A stretch of DNA of 64,000 nt from JAAYQU01 sp037441445 (GCA_037441445.1 JBBISE010000010.1:8792-72791), one strand, 5' to 3'; positions 37,359 to 47,027 are shown, counted from the first letter of the stretch. The notes: a model not told the origin generated them from the sequence alone. Translations and numbers: made by a program.

Positions 37359-37455
37359 CTTACAATTTGATCCCACAGGGTTGAGGTTTCGTAATCTATG
37401 GATCAAACTTTTACAATTAAAAGTATAAAAATTTACTAGTATATTTGCGAAAATT

Positions 37456-37463
37456 TACTTTTG
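37456..37463 (+). promoter_or_regulatory. Probable -7 box of the GroES-like gene
   Basis: TACTTTTG fits TAnnTTTG and lies 9 bases before the ATG at 37473, which would make the transcript nearly leaderless. A second match, TATATTTG, is at 37440-37447 and gives a longer leader. No -33 box is clear for either. Confidence 0.35.
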
Positions 37464-37472
37464 TATATTCTT

Positions 37473-37853
37473 ATGGCACAGTTAGAGAAGCATACCATTG
37501 ACAATATAATTATGGTGGGCGACAGGGTTTTAATTAAACCCAAGAGTCCAAAACAACAAACACGTTCTGGATTGTACCTCCCCCCAACCGTGTCGGAAAA
37601 TGAACTTATTCTGTTGGGATACGTTATAAAAGTCGGTCCCGGTTACCCAATCCCAATGCTGTCAGAAACTGAAGAATCGTGGAAACCATCGACCAACGAA
37701 GCCAAATACATTCCTCTTCAGCCTCGCGAGGGTGATTTAGCAGTGTATATTGCGAAAAGTGGTTACGAAGTAGAAATAAATACTGAGAAATACGTAATAG
37801 TCCCTCACTCGGCCATATTGATGCTTTGCCGTGACGAAGGCCTGTTTACCTAA
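37473..37853 (+). CDS. Divergent GroES-family co-chaperonin-like protein
   Basis: A 126-residue protein with the GroES (Cpn10) fold signature: an N-terminal strand IIMVGDRVLIKP, SPKQQTRSGLYLPPTV as the mobile-loop region, GYVIKVGPGYPIP, and C-terminal EKYVIVPHSAIL. It is longer than GroES (about 95), with an insertion rich in Glu, Ser and Pro at about residues 65-90 (SETEESWKPSTNEAKYIPLQ). No GroEL is adjacent. It may be a second co-chaperonin with a specialised client set; that is inference. I chose the ATG at 37473 because an in-frame TTG at 37461 lies in the promoter box. Confidence 0.82.
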   Translation: MAQLEKHTIDNIIMVGDRVLIKPKSPKQQTRSGLYLPPTVSENELILLGYVIKVGPGYPIPMLSETEESWKPSTNEAKYIPLQPREGDLAVYIAKSGYEVEINTEKYVIVPHSAILMLCRDEGLFT

Positions 37854-38002
37854 TTAAATCAGGTTTTAACAAAAACGATAGAAAACAGAAGATCGAATTT
37901 TGCAAAGTCATAAAAAGCAGGTAAACGGAAAAATTTCCTCAAACGCTATTAAACATACCTGCACGATAAAAAACGATTTATAATTAGCTTAACCACCATT
38001 CC

Positions 38003-38665
38003 ATGAGAAACATAGAACTGCAACACCCGGCATTTTACACGCTTACCCTCAGCGACAAGGAGCAGTTGCTTAGGAATAGTGCCATCCTGCATTTTGCAAA
38101 AAATGAAATCATAATTAAGCAAGGATCTTTTATCACACACATCTACTATTTGCTATCGGGAATGGCCAAGGTGGACTACACTATACGAACGCAAAATAAC
38201 ACTATCCGCGTTATTCCCGAACAACGTTTCATTGGATTATTATACAGTTTTCCCGGTCGTCATTACGATATCAGGGCAACAGCTTTAACAGATTCGCAGG
38301 TTTTACTAATTGATATCGAAACCTTTAAAACTGTTTTGCGAACCAACGGGAATTTTGCCCTCAGTATTCTTGACACCGTAGCACTCACAGGTTCGCGCAT
38401 TGTGAACCGACTGCTGACCTACCATAACAAGAATATCGAAGGTAGCCTGGCCGCATTTTTACTGCAACTCCACGAACTCTACAACAAAGACACATTTGAA
38501 CTCCCTTTGAGCAGAAAAGAAATTGCCGAAACCATTGGCTACACCCGCGAAAGCGTTGTTCACTCTTTCTCCAGATTCATTAAGCACGGCTTAATTGCAC
38601 AGGAAGGCAAGGTCATTAGCCTGAAAAACACAGCCATGCTACGGGAGATAATGAACAAAAGTTAA
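38003..38665 (+). CDS. Crp/Fnr-family transcription regulator
   Basis: A 220-residue protein: cyclic-nucleotide-binding-like beta roll (NEIIIKQGSFITHIYYLLSG, IDIETFKTVL), a dimerisation helix (about 120-145) and a winged helix-turn-helix (LSRKEIAETIGYTRESVVHSFSRFIKHGLI). No cysteine cluster for an FNR iron-sulfur site and no clear cAMP-binding RxS motif are seen, so the signal is unknown. It lies 176 bases before the alpha-2-macroglobulin gene on the same strand and might regulate it. Confidence 0.88.
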   Translation: MRNIELQHPAFYTLTLSDKEQLLRNSAILHFAKNEIIIKQGSFITHIYYLLSGMAKVDYTIRTQNNTIRVIPEQRFIGLLYSFPGRHYDIRATALTDSQVLLIDIETFKTVLRTNGNFALSILDTVALTGSRIVNRLLTYHNKNIEGSLAAFLLQLHELYNKDTFELPLSRKEIAETIGYTRESVVHSFSRFIKHGLIAQEGKVISLKNTAMLREIMNKS

Positions 38666-38840
38666 TTTTTCCATTCAAAAAAACGAATCCATCCAACTGG
38701 AATTTGTATCTTCAACCATTACAATTATAAATGGTGAGGATGCGAAACGACCATGCCCACAAACGATTTTCCACACATAAAGGGAATATTAAGAGCGGCA
38801 TGAAGTTCCACATATCCTTTTACAGAAAAATGATAAACAT

Positions 38841-41800
38841 ATGAGAAATCCAGTTGAATTTAGAGCAACGAAGCGATTTTGTTGGCTTGCGTCCGTTTTT
38901 TTCGCACTCGTATTTTCGGCCTGCACCGATAAAAAACCCCAAAAACGACCTGACATAATCTCGTCGCATACCACAGGTGTAATATCTGTAAAATCGCCAG
39001 TCAGGGTACATTTTCAGTTCCCACTTATTAATATGGATGATGTTGGCAAAAATGGCCCCGATAAACTAATTGAAATATCACCCAAAACAAAGGGAAAAGC
39101 CATTTGGTTAAGCCAGCATGCTTTAGAATTTGTTCCCGAGTCCCATTTCGAACCCGACCGGGAATTTCGTGTAAAAGTTAATTTTCAGGCAGTTTCCGAT
39201 TCCATAAAAAAAGCATACGAATTCACGTTCAGGACGCTGAGGCCCTCGCTGGAAGTTGCAATTTCACGTATCGAATCGGTTGATTTCAATGGAAAACCAG
39301 GTTATACCGTGCAGGGAAATGTTTCGGCAACTGATTATGTCCCGTTTGAAGATGTTCAAAACCTTATTGAAGCCAAACTAGACAGACGCAATATAAAACC
39401 CTCGTATCAAGCTCATTCAGGTCAGAAATACACATTCATGCTTGACTCCATTGACCGAACCTCGAACCCACAAACGTTGCTCATTTCGTTTAATGGATCG
39501 GATTTGAAGGCACAGGAAAATGGTGAATTCAACTTCAGAATTCCACCCATTAATGAGTTTGGAATCATAAGCCATTCCGTGGTTTACGAACCAGAGGCAG
39601 CTATAATACTGAATTTCTCTGATATACTGCAACCCAACCAGGATTTAACAGGCATGATCCAGTTGGAAAAAACACCCCAGCTGCAAACCCTTATTGATAA
39701 AAACATTTTAAAGATATATCCACACCTGACATCACAGGGAGAATTAAAATTAAACCTGTTCAGGGGTATCCGATCGATAGACGGGTCAACATTGCCCAAT
39801 GACGCCCTGATTCAGCTAAACCTGGTACATCTGCAACCCGAGCTGCGAAAAACCAGCAATAAAGTGGTTTCCTCACCAACGCAACAAGGATCATTATTCG
39901 AATTTGAGGCAGCCCGTTTGCACTCAGTTGATGTGCGAATTTTCCAGGTATTTGAAAATAATGTTATCCAGTTTCTCCAAATTAATGATTTTCAGGGAAA
40001 TTGGGAGCTTGAACGTGTTGGAAAACTGGTTTACCAATCAACTGTAAGTCTTGAAGGTCAAGCAGAAAGCAGTCATGAAGGCTGGAACAAGTATTACCTT
40101 GATTTGTCAAAAATGGTACAAAGTGAAAAGGGAGCCTTATACCACATCCAGGTAGGCTTCCGAAAGCAGCATACTGTTTGGGACTGCTCTGAAGAAGAAT
40201 CTGAATCTGTCCAAACCAATTTAAACGATTACTGGGACAGGTTCGAAGATTACAGCTACGGCGAATATTCATGGGACTATAGTAATAACCCGTGTAACGA
40301 CAACTTTTATGGTTTCCGTAAAGCTCTGCGCCATAATTATCTAAGCAGCAATATTGGCCTGATTGCCAAAAAGGACGGGAAAAACCGGCTTTCTGTTTTT
40401 GCTACTATTATAGACCAAAACAAACCTATGGCCGATTGTATCATAACGGTACTCAATTATCAGCAGCAAAAATTAGCCGAAGGAACAACAAACAAAGACG
40501 GGATGGCCACTTTCCCGGATATGGAAGATAGTTATTTTGTTCTGGCACAATGGAAAGAAGACAGGAACTACCTGAAACTTCCGCCACACGAAAGCCTGAC
40601 TGTCAGCAACTTTGATGTCGAAGGTGTTGAAACCCGCGATGGCATCAAAGCATTTGCATTCAGCGAGCGTGATGTTTACCGTCCCGGAGACACTGTTTTT
40701 ATTGGTTTTATTATCAACGACCCTCAAAACACAATTCCAACCACGCACCCAATTCAGGTTTACGTAACCAACGCCAACGGGCAGCCTGCTTTCGAGACCC
40801 GATTGCAATACAAAGGCGAACCAATGCACCGCATTGACATCCCGACAAAAAGCGATGCATTGACGGGTTCGTGGACAGCCCGCATGACCATTGGAAAAAG
40901 GGAATTTTACAAACGTTTCAGGGTTGAAACCATCAGGCCAAACCGCATGGAAATTATTCACGATATTCCTGAGGTCATCAATAGCCAGGGTACTAATGCA
41001 AGCATTCTGGTAAAGTGGTTGCATGGCGGATCGGCAGCAAATCAGGAATTCGATGTTGATGCGGTGGCAAAGGCATACGACATGCAATTCAAAACCCTTC
41101 CCGGATTCACGTTCGCTAATCCCTATATCGAAGAGTATCCACAGGAATGGAACGTTTTGACAACAAAATTGGACAGCGAAGGAAAAACCCGGTTTCCGGT
41201 TCAACTATCAAAAGGCCTTAAATCGGCTGCATACCGGCTAACCTTCTCGTTCAGGGCAACCGAACCGGGCGGGCAGTTTACATCCACCTCGGCCCACACG
41301 ATAGTTTCCCCGTTTACGAACCTTACCGGTCTCAAACTTCCTGAACCAGACGGACAGTGGGGGCAATACCAGTCGAAGAAAAAATACACTGGCGAGCTTG
41401 TTTTGGTTGATATGACTGGAAAAGTGCCCGACAAAAGCCAACGGATATCAATTACCATTTACAAAAGAAACTGGCAATGGTGGTACCAATCATCAATACG
41501 CGATTACGATTACATGACCGGTACCACGTCAAGCGCCGTATTTTCATATATTGTCAATGTGCAAAACGGGCGCGGTTCGTTTGATTTTTCCATTGATGAC
41601 AACTGGGGCTATTATCAGGTTATTGCGCGCAACACGAATACAGGACAGGAAGTGTCCGATATGATTCGGGTTGGCAACGATGGTTATTCGGGCGCCGGTG
41701 CAAGCCAGGACGTTGCAACCATTGACCTCACTCTCGATAAAAATGAATATTCCGTAGGTGATGATATAACACTTACGTTTCCATCATCAAAAGGGGGCAT

Positions 41801-44312
41801 GGCTCTGGTATCTACAGAAAGCGGAAGGGAAATTGTCCGTAGCGAATGGGTTGAAACAACTGATAACTACACAACCTATGTCATTAAGGCAACAACCGAC
41901 ATGTCACCCAACGTTTATTTTAATGTTACCTTCCTGCAACCATTCGAGAACACCACAAATGACCGTCCACTGAGGCTTTACGGCATTGTCCCATGCAAGG
42001 TAACCGATCCGGAAACCAAACTCAACCCGGTATTGGAGGCTCCTGATAAAGTGAATTGCAACGAGCCTTTCACCATAAAAATTAGCGAACGCAACGACAA
42101 AGACATGAAATACATGCTGGCCATTGTTGATGAGGGCTTGTTGGGCATTACCAGCTATAAAACACCAGCACCATGGGAATATTTTCACCGGCAGGAAGCA
42201 CTTGGTGTAACTACCTGGGATTTATTTGATTGGGTAATGGGAGCCATGTCGGGTGTTGTTGGACGCGTTATTGGAGTTGGTGGTGACTATGGCGACATGG
42301 GTTCAGGTCCATCATCGCTCAACACCCAATTCAAAGCGGTTGTGAGCGTTTTAGGGCCTTTCACGCTAAAAGGGAATAGTTCAGGAATTCATGAAATAAA
42401 ACTACCGGCCTTCCTGGGTGCCGTGAGGGTGATGGCAATTTCAACAACAATCAAATCGTGGGGTGCCGCCGATAAGCGTGTCACCGTGTCCAGCCCATTG
42501 TTGTTAACCGCTTCAACGCCCAGACTTTTAACCCCTGGCGACCGTTTCGACCTACCGGTAACCCTATTTGGCTCAGAGGAGACGCAACGACGAATACAAT
42601 TGAAAGTTAAAGAAGCAAAAAACCTGGTTCTGAACCAAAACACTCTGGAAATCAACCTGGACAATAATTTCAGGGGATACTCAACACTTTCATGTCAGGT
42701 GAAACAGGAAATAGGGCAGGCAACACTGATACTGGAAGCAACTGACAACAAGCACACATCGACCTACGAAATTCAAATTCCAGTAGAGAACCCCACTCCC
42801 ACCCTTGTAGAAGTTGGGCATCGCTCGCTTGAACCCAAGGCCGAGTGGAAAACCGGAATCAATGCTATTGGGGTCAAGGGAACTAACAAGGCCGCACTTG
42901 AGCTTTCAAACATACCACCCATAGACCTCGAAAAACATCTTGAATATCTGCTAAACTACCCATATGGCTGTCTTGAACAAACCAGTTCAACCGGGTTTCC
43001 GTTGCTTTACATCGAAACCATTACTGATTTGGACGAAGAACGCAAAACAACGCTAACTAAAATCGTGACCGAAACTATAAACCGAATTTATGGGTTTCAG
43101 GATGCCACAGGTGTATTTAACTACTGGCAGGGAACGGCAAACTATTACGAATGGGCCGATATCTATGCCGGCGATTTTCTGGTTGAAGCCGGAAAAAAAG
43201 GCCACAAAGTCGATGAAAAGGTTTTAAACCGCTGGATAGCGGTTCAAAAGAAAAACGCATCGAGATGGGTCGATAACGGAGCCCTGTCAAGGGTTAACCA
43301 GGCATACAGGCTTTTTGTCCTTGCACGCGCCGGACAAGCTGACATTGGGGCAATGAACCGTTTGCGAAACTCGAAACAGACAGAAGAAGCCACAAACCAG
43401 CTGTTAGCTTTGGCTTATGCCGAAAACGGAAGGGACAAGACTGCCCTTGAATTGCTCAATGCCCCATCCGACAAGCATAACAACGATACCTGGAATTATA
43501 CTTTCGGTTCACCGATTCGCGATATGGCCATCAGGCTGATGGCTTATACCCAAACAGGCAACCTTACGGGAGCATTTGATTTATTAGTTATTGTAAGTGA
43601 GGAAATTTCAAAAAGTTCATGGAATAGCACACAAACGCTGGGTTTTTTGCTTAGGTCTGTAGGAACCTATATTGGAAAGTCGGGATACTCTGAAACAATA
43701 GAGGCCAAATACAGTTTAAATAATGGAAAAGAGGTTACTGTAAAATCAAACAAACCTTTCGTAAGAATCGAGGTGCCAATGCAATTTACTGTAAATCAAC
43801 CTTTGTCTATTCAAAACATTTCAAAATCGGTTCTCTTTGCCCGTTTGATAAATACTGGCAAACCTATGCCGTCGGCAATTAAAGCAGAAAACAACACCAT
43901 TACCATACGTTCGCAGTTCTATAGTTCAGACAATAACCCCATTGACATTTCTAACCTAAAACAGGGCGAGGATCTGGTTTCCGAAATAAGCGTCGAAAAC
44001 CCACCATCAGGTCTGTCCTTGGAAAACCTGGCATTAGAATTTACTGTACCTTCAGGAATGGAAGTAATTAACCCAAGGTTAAGTGGGTTAGATGAATCTT
44101 TTAACGAAAGTTCGTTTACCTACCGCGATTACAGAGACAACAAAGCATTTACGTTTTTCGACCTTCATCCTGGCGAACGTAAAACATTTAAGTTCAGGGT
44201 AAACGCCACATTTTCGGGCGAGTTTTACTTTCCACCAATTACTTGTTCACAGATGTATAACGCCTTAGTAACGGCAAGGACAGAATCGAAAACAATAAAA
44301 ATAAACAAGTAA
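38841..44312 (+). CDS. Alpha-2-macroglobulin-family lipoprotein with thioester
   Basis: An 1823-residue protein. It begins with a lipoprotein signal (CWLASVFFALVFSACTDKK), followed by macroglobulin domains: about residues 530-590 (ATIIDQNKPMADCIITVLNY), then AFSERDVYRPGDTVFIGF. The A2M domain is near 1180-1230 (FLGAVRVMAISTTIKSWGAA), and the thioester motif is YPYGCLEQTSS with Cys1377 and Gln1380, followed by the helical thioester-domain barrel and a C-terminal beta domain. In E. coli YfhM the same CLEQ thioester traps attacking proteases in the periplasm or on the surface. The pbpC gene that often accompanies it is not adjacent. Total size is slightly above YfhM (1653). Confidence 0.93.
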   Translation: MRNPVEFRATKRFCWLASVFFALVFSACTDKKPQKRPDIISSHTTGVISVKSPVRVHFQFPLINMDDVGKNGPDKLIEISPKTKGKAIWLSQHALEFVPESHFEPDREFRVKVNFQAVSDSIKKAYEFTFRTLRPSLEVAISRIESVDFNGKPGYTVQGNVSATDYVPFEDVQNLIEAKLDRRNIKPSYQAHSGQKYTFMLDSIDRTSNPQTLLISFNGSDLKAQENGEFNFRIPPINEFGIISHSVVYEPEAAIILNFSDILQPNQDLTGMIQLEKTPQLQTLIDKNILKIYPHLTSQGELKLNLFRGIRSIDGSTLPNDALIQLNLVHLQPELRKTSNKVVSSPTQQGSLFEFEAARLHSVDVRIFQVFENNVIQFLQINDFQGNWELERVGKLVYQSTVSLEGQAESSHEGWNKYYLDLSKMVQSEKGALYHIQVGFRKQHTVWDCSEEESESVQTNLNDYWDRFEDYSYGEYSWDYSNNPCNDNFYGFRKALRHNYLSSNIGLIAKKDGKNRLSVFATIIDQNKPMADCIITVLNYQQQKLAEGTTNKDGMATFPDMEDSYFVLAQWKEDRNYLKLPPHESLTVSNFDVEGVETRDGIKAFAFSERDVYRPGDTVFIGFIINDPQNTIPTTHPIQVYVTNANGQPAFETRLQYKGEPMHRIDIPTKSDALTGSWTARMTIGKREFYKRFRVETIRPNRMEIIHDIPEVINSQGTNASILVKWLHGGSAANQEFDVDAVAKAYDMQFKTLPGFTFANPYIEEYPQEWNVLTTKLDSEGKTRFPVQLSKGLKSAAYRLTFSFRATEPGGQFTSTSAHTIVSPFTNLTGLKLPEPDGQWGQYQSKKKYTGELVLVDMTGKVPDKSQRISITIYKRNWQWWYQSSIRDYDYMTGTTSSAVFSYIVNVQNGRGSFDFSIDDNWGYYQVIARNTNTGQEVSDMIRVGNDGYSGAGASQDVATIDLTLDKNEYSVGDDITLTFPSSKGGMALVSTESGREIVRSEWVETTDNYTTYVIKATTDMSPNVYFNVTFLQPFENTTNDRPLRLYGIVPCKVTDPETKLNPVLEAPDKVNCNEPFTIKISERNDKDMKYMLAIVDEGLLGITSYKTPAPWEYFHRQEALGVTTWDLFDWVMGAMSGVVGRVIGVGGDYGDMGSGPSSLNTQFKAVVSVLGPFTLKGNSSGIHEIKLPAFLGAVRVMAISTTIKSWGAADKRVTVSSPLLLTASTPRLLTPGDRFDLPVTLFGSEETQRRIQLKVKEAKNLVLNQNTLEINLDNNFRGYSTLSCQVKQEIGQATLILEATDNKHTSTYEIQIPVENPTPTLVEVGHRSLEPKAEWKTGINAIGVKGTNKAALELSNIPPIDLEKHLEYLLNYPYGCLEQTSSTGFPLLYIETITDLDEERKTTLTKIVTETINRIYGFQDATGVFNYWQGTANYYEWADIYAGDFLVEAGKKGHKVDEKVLNRWIAVQKKNASRWVDNGALSRVNQAYRLFVLARAGQADIGAMNRLRNSKQTEEATNQLLALAYAENGRDKTALELLNAPSDKHNNDTWNYTFGSPIRDMAIRLMAYTQTGNLTGAFDLLVIVSEEISKSSWNSTQTLGFLLRSVGTYIGKSGYSETIEAKYSLNNGKEVTVKSNKPFVRIEVPMQFTVNQPLSIQNISKSVLFARLINTGKPMPSAIKAENNTITIRSQFYSSDNNPIDISNLKQGEDLVSEISVENPPSGLSLENLALEFTVPSGMEVINPRLSGLDESFNESSFTYRDYRDNKAFTFFDLHPGERKTFKFRVNATFSGEFYFPPITCSQMYNALVTARTESKTIKINK

Positions 44313-44334
44313 GAAATTGGATTGAGATTACGTT

Positions 44335-44389
44335 AAAAAAAAAATATCCTTCTGCTCAGCCAATTTAACAACGGACTTAGCAGAAGGAT
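44335..44389 (-). terminator. Strong hairpin with T-run on the minus strand, between the A2M gene and ndk
   Basis: ATCCTTCTGCT (44346-44356) pairs perfectly over 11 bases with AGCAGAAGGAT (44379-44389), loop 22 bases. Ten A residues flank it on the left (44335-44344), so the minus strand reads hairpin then T10. On the plus strand it is followed by GAATATACTG, not a T-run. It therefore looks like a terminator for leftward transcription, although the only leftward genes (PiT operon) end at 44928; it may also slow rightward polymerase. Confidence 0.65.
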
Positions 44390-44433
44390 GAATATACTGG
44401 ACAAGATATCTAACAACATAAAAAACCGCGACT

Positions 44434-44880
44434 ATGAGAGACATGACTGGACGAATAACCTTATCGCTGATTAAACCCGGCGCTGTGGCAAAGAATTTTG
44501 TTGTCCCTATTTTGGCCAAGATCGACGAGGCCGGATTCCATATTGCAGCCATGAAAATGGTTTGGTTAACCCGCAAAGAAGCCGAGACTTTTTATGGCAT
44601 ACACAAAGGAAAACCGTTTTTCCCCGAACTGATCGATTTTATGACTTCCGGTCCTATTGTTGCAGCCATTCTGGAGCGGCCCAATGCAGTAGAATATTTT
44701 CGTAAACTTATTGGAAACACCGATCCTGAAAAAGCAGAAGAAGGAACAATTCGCAAAATGTTTGCTGAAAACCTGACCCGCAATGCTGTCCATGGATCCG
44801 ATTCGGATGAAAATGCCCAACGCGAAGCCGATTTCTTTTTTCCCCGTATGGACAGGTACTATTGGCATGACTTGAAGTAG
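44434..44880 (+). CDS. ndk: Nucleoside-diphosphate kinase
   Basis: A 148-residue protein of normal Ndk size. The active-site histidine is His120 in NAVHGSDSDENA, and the Kpn-loop region and N-terminal TLSLIKPGAV are present. It moves the gamma phosphate between nucleoside tri- and diphosphates through phosphohistidine. A start three codons later (ATG at 44443) is equally plausible. It stands alone between the A2M gene and the convergent PiT gene. The C-terminus FFFPRMDRYYWHD is typical of the Bacteroidota form. Confidence 0.96.
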   Translation: MRDMTGRITLSLIKPGAVAKNFVVPILAKIDEAGFHIAAMKMVWLTRKEAETFYGIHKGKPFFPELIDFMTSGPIVAAILERPNAVEYFRKLIGNTDPEKAEEGTIRKMFAENLTRNAVHGSDSDENAQREADFFFPRMDRYYWHDLK

Positions 44881-44927
44881 AGGAATGAAAAGTAGTTTTG
44901 TAAGGCTCTTGTTCAATTAAAATTGGT

Positions 44928-45968
44928 TTAGTTGACCGGGAGCTTGAACACGTTTTGTGCAAAAAACAGAAGCAGATACGTTAACAAACAGCTGACAACC
45001 GGAGTAAGTATCCAACCAAGGGCAATTCCATAAAGAGAATTGAGTTTAATTTCGTTCAACCCCTTTACAATCCCGATTCCAAGAAGGGTACCAATTACAG
45101 CCTGTGTACTGGAAATAGGCACAAGGGGGATGGGGGGCAAACCAACAGAAACGACCAAAGCCGACAGCTCTTTTGATGAAAACGTGAAAAGGGCTAGTGC
45201 TTGTGCCAAAACCACTATCAGGGCGGCCTCGGGCGTCAGATTGATGATTCCGGATCCCACTTTTTGCATAACATGTTGACCATACGTGGCTATGCCAATG
45301 GCAATTGTTACGCCACCAATAAAAAACAGAATTTGGTTTGTGTCAAAAACCACAACACCGATATCGATCGATAAATCAGGTGCTGAGCTGATAAATACCC
45401 CCATTACATTGGCAATGTTATTGGCGCCAAGACTATAGGCTCCAAAGGCTCCGGCAACCAGCAATCCTATTCGCGTGTATATGTTTAGTTTTATAACGTG
45501 AATTTGAACATGGCTCAGGTGTTTACGGAAAAGCAAGTAAAGTATTGCGGCAAACACCATCCCCAGGATTGGGCCCAAGACCCAAGTGCTGGCAATTTTT
45601 CCCAAAGTTGAATAGTTGGGTTCAACCCCGGAGTAAAAACTCCATCCAACAATAGATCCAACAATAGCCTGACTGGTGGAAACAGGAAGCCCTCTTTTGG
45701 TCATGGCAAACACTACAAATGCAGCGCAAAAGGCCACAATAAAGGCTCCGGCCAACGTGGAAACTGCTCCAAGTTTATTTAGTGTTTCAGCCCCCCCATG
45801 TCCCTGGATGACCGCACCCAAAATTACGAAAACGGATGATACCCAGGCTGCTGTCCTGAACCGGATCATTCGCGAACCTACCGCTGAACCAAAAATATTG
45901 GCGGCATCGTTTGCCCCCAAAGACCAACCAAGGAATAAACCACTGGACAAGAAAATAAGGAACAGCAT
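44928..45968 (-). CDS. Inorganic phosphate transporter, PiT family
   Basis: A 346-residue membrane protein with about 10 spans and the duplicated PiT signature: SLGANDAANIFGSAVGSRMIR near the N-terminus and YSLGANNIANVMGVFI in the second half. It imports phosphate (metal-phosphate) by proton or sodium symport. It lies 10 bases downstream of a DUF47/PhoU-like gene, a pairing conserved across bacteria and expected to control the transporter. The 3' end faces the ndk 3' end. Confidence 0.93.
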   Translation of the reverse strand: MLFLIFLSSGLFLGWSLGANDAANIFGSAVGSRMIRFRTAAWVSSVFVILGAVIQGHGGAETLNKLGAVSTLAGAFIVAFCAAFVVFAMTKRGLPVSTSQAIVGSIVGWSFYSGVEPNYSTLGKIASTWVLGPILGMVFAAILYLLFRKHLSHVQIHVIKLNIYTRIGLLVAGAFGAYSLGANNIANVMGVFISSAPDLSIDIGVVVFDTNQILFFIGGVTIAIGIATYGQHVMQKVGSGIINLTPEAALIVVLAQALALFTFSSKELSALVVSVGLPPIPLVPISSTQAVIGTLLGIGIVKGLNEIKLNSLYGIALGWILTPVVSCLLTYLLLFFAQNVFKLPVN

Positions 45969-45978
45969 AAAAACAAAT

Positions 45979-46629
45979 CTAAATAGTTCGCTTAACGGCC
46001 ATTATAAGGAGCAAATCGGCTGCTTTCTCCGCAGCATCCGACAAGGCCTCGATGTTGGATGTGAAGAAGCGTATATGAAATTTCTTGGCCAAATCCTGAA
46101 TTTCAGGCATCTCGTGAAAAACCCGCCGCTTAATGTATTCCCCTATCCTGTCGGCCTCCTTTTCGTACAGGTAAACACGGTGCAGGCTTTCTTTGACTAA
46201 ATCAGGGTTCCTGAAATAATGTCTGGCGCCGGGAATAACTGACTGTACTGACTTTGAGGACATCTCGGCCAGCATCACCATGTCTGCTTTTAGCACATCG
46301 GGGATAAAGGGCTGCTCAATATCAAACTGTACCAGACTTGATTTGGCAATATCCAGCATATTGTCCAAATCTTCAAGTAATTTCAGGATATCACTTCGCA
46401 ACTGGGGCATCAGAGATTGGGTATAGAGAATATTTGCCACAATACGCTTTATGGTGTCTGCTTCGTTTTCGAATCCCGAAAGTGATTTTACATTTTCCTG
46501 AAAATGAACCGAATTTCCAGACAAATAATTTTTCACCCCTTCTAAAAACAATATGCCACCCTCATCAACCAAATTCAGGAACCGGTCAATGGAGGCAATA
46601 GTTTCATTGGCTTGTTTCAGTGCAAACAT
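45979..46629 (-). CDS. DUF47 / PhoU-like regulator of the PiT transporter
   Basis: A 216-residue all-helical protein resembling PhoU (DUF47, TIGR00153 type): FLNLVDEGGILFLEGVKNYL, FENEADTIKRIV and the second repeat YEKEADRIGEYIKRRVF give the E(x)3D(x)n metal-binding repeats. Such proteins sit next to PiT genes and are thought to gate or regulate uptake. The gene precedes PiT by 10 bases and follows the rhodanese-like gene by 26 bases, so all three may be co-transcribed. Confidence 0.9.
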   Translation of the reverse strand: MFALKQANETIASIDRFLNLVDEGGILFLEGVKNYLSGNSVHFQENVKSLSGFENEADTIKRIVANILYTQSLMPQLRSDILKLLEDLDNMLDIAKSSLVQFDIEQPFIPDVLKADMVMLAEMSSKSVQSVIPGARHYFRNPDLVKESLHRVYLYEKEADRIGEYIKRRVFHEMPEIQDLAKKFHIRFFTSNIEALSDAAEKAADLLLIMAVKRTI

Positions 46630-46655
46630 AACACATGGCAGTTATGGTTAATAAT

Positions 46656-47027
46656 TTATTGTCCACATCCCGAGCAAGAATGGCAGTTACCTTCGTCGCA
46701 GCTACCTTCTACATTATATTTCAAGGGTAAATGTTCCCGGTTCCAGTTTTTCATTCCACCTTCAAGGTAAACAACGTTGAGAAAACCGTTATATTCAAGC
46801 ATCATAGCAGCTTTAGGTGCAATGGTCTCATCAAAATCAGCACATATCAGGCGCTTGGCCTTCTGAAATTTATGAATAGCTTCCGGAAGTTTACGAAGGG
46901 GAATATTAAAAACACCGTCGATATCAAAACTAACAAATTCGAAATCCATGGGTTCGCGCAAGTCAATCATCAGGGCTTTACCGGTTTCAAGCTCAACCTG
47001 GGCGTTTTTTGGTGCAATTGGGTTCAT
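46656..47027 (-). CDS. Rhodanese-like protein with altered active-site loop and Cys-rich tail
   Basis: A 123-residue single rhodanese domain (MIDLREPMDFEFVSFDIDGVFNIPL, then VVYLEGGMKNW). The expected active-site loop CxxGxxR reads CADFDET: Cys62 is kept, but the Gly and final Arg are replaced by Phe/Asp-Glu-Thr, so sulfur-transfer chemistry may be weak or altered. The C-terminus (CDEGNCHSCSGCG, Cys110, 115, 118, 121) could bind a metal or an iron-sulfur cluster. It is upstream of the DUF47-PiT pair. The actual function is unknown. Confidence 0.78.
   Translation of the reverse strand: MNPIAPKNAQVELETGKALMIDLREPMDFEFVSFDIDGVFNIPLRKLPEAIHKFQKAKRLICADFDETIAPKAAMMLEYNGFLNVVYLEGGMKNWNREHLPLKYNVEGSCDEGNCHSCSGCGQ

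Noticed and set aside
40473..41204. 243-codon minus-strand frame opposite the alpha-2-macroglobulin gene
   Set aside because: It is antisense to coding sequence with clear domain motifs and has no family of its own.
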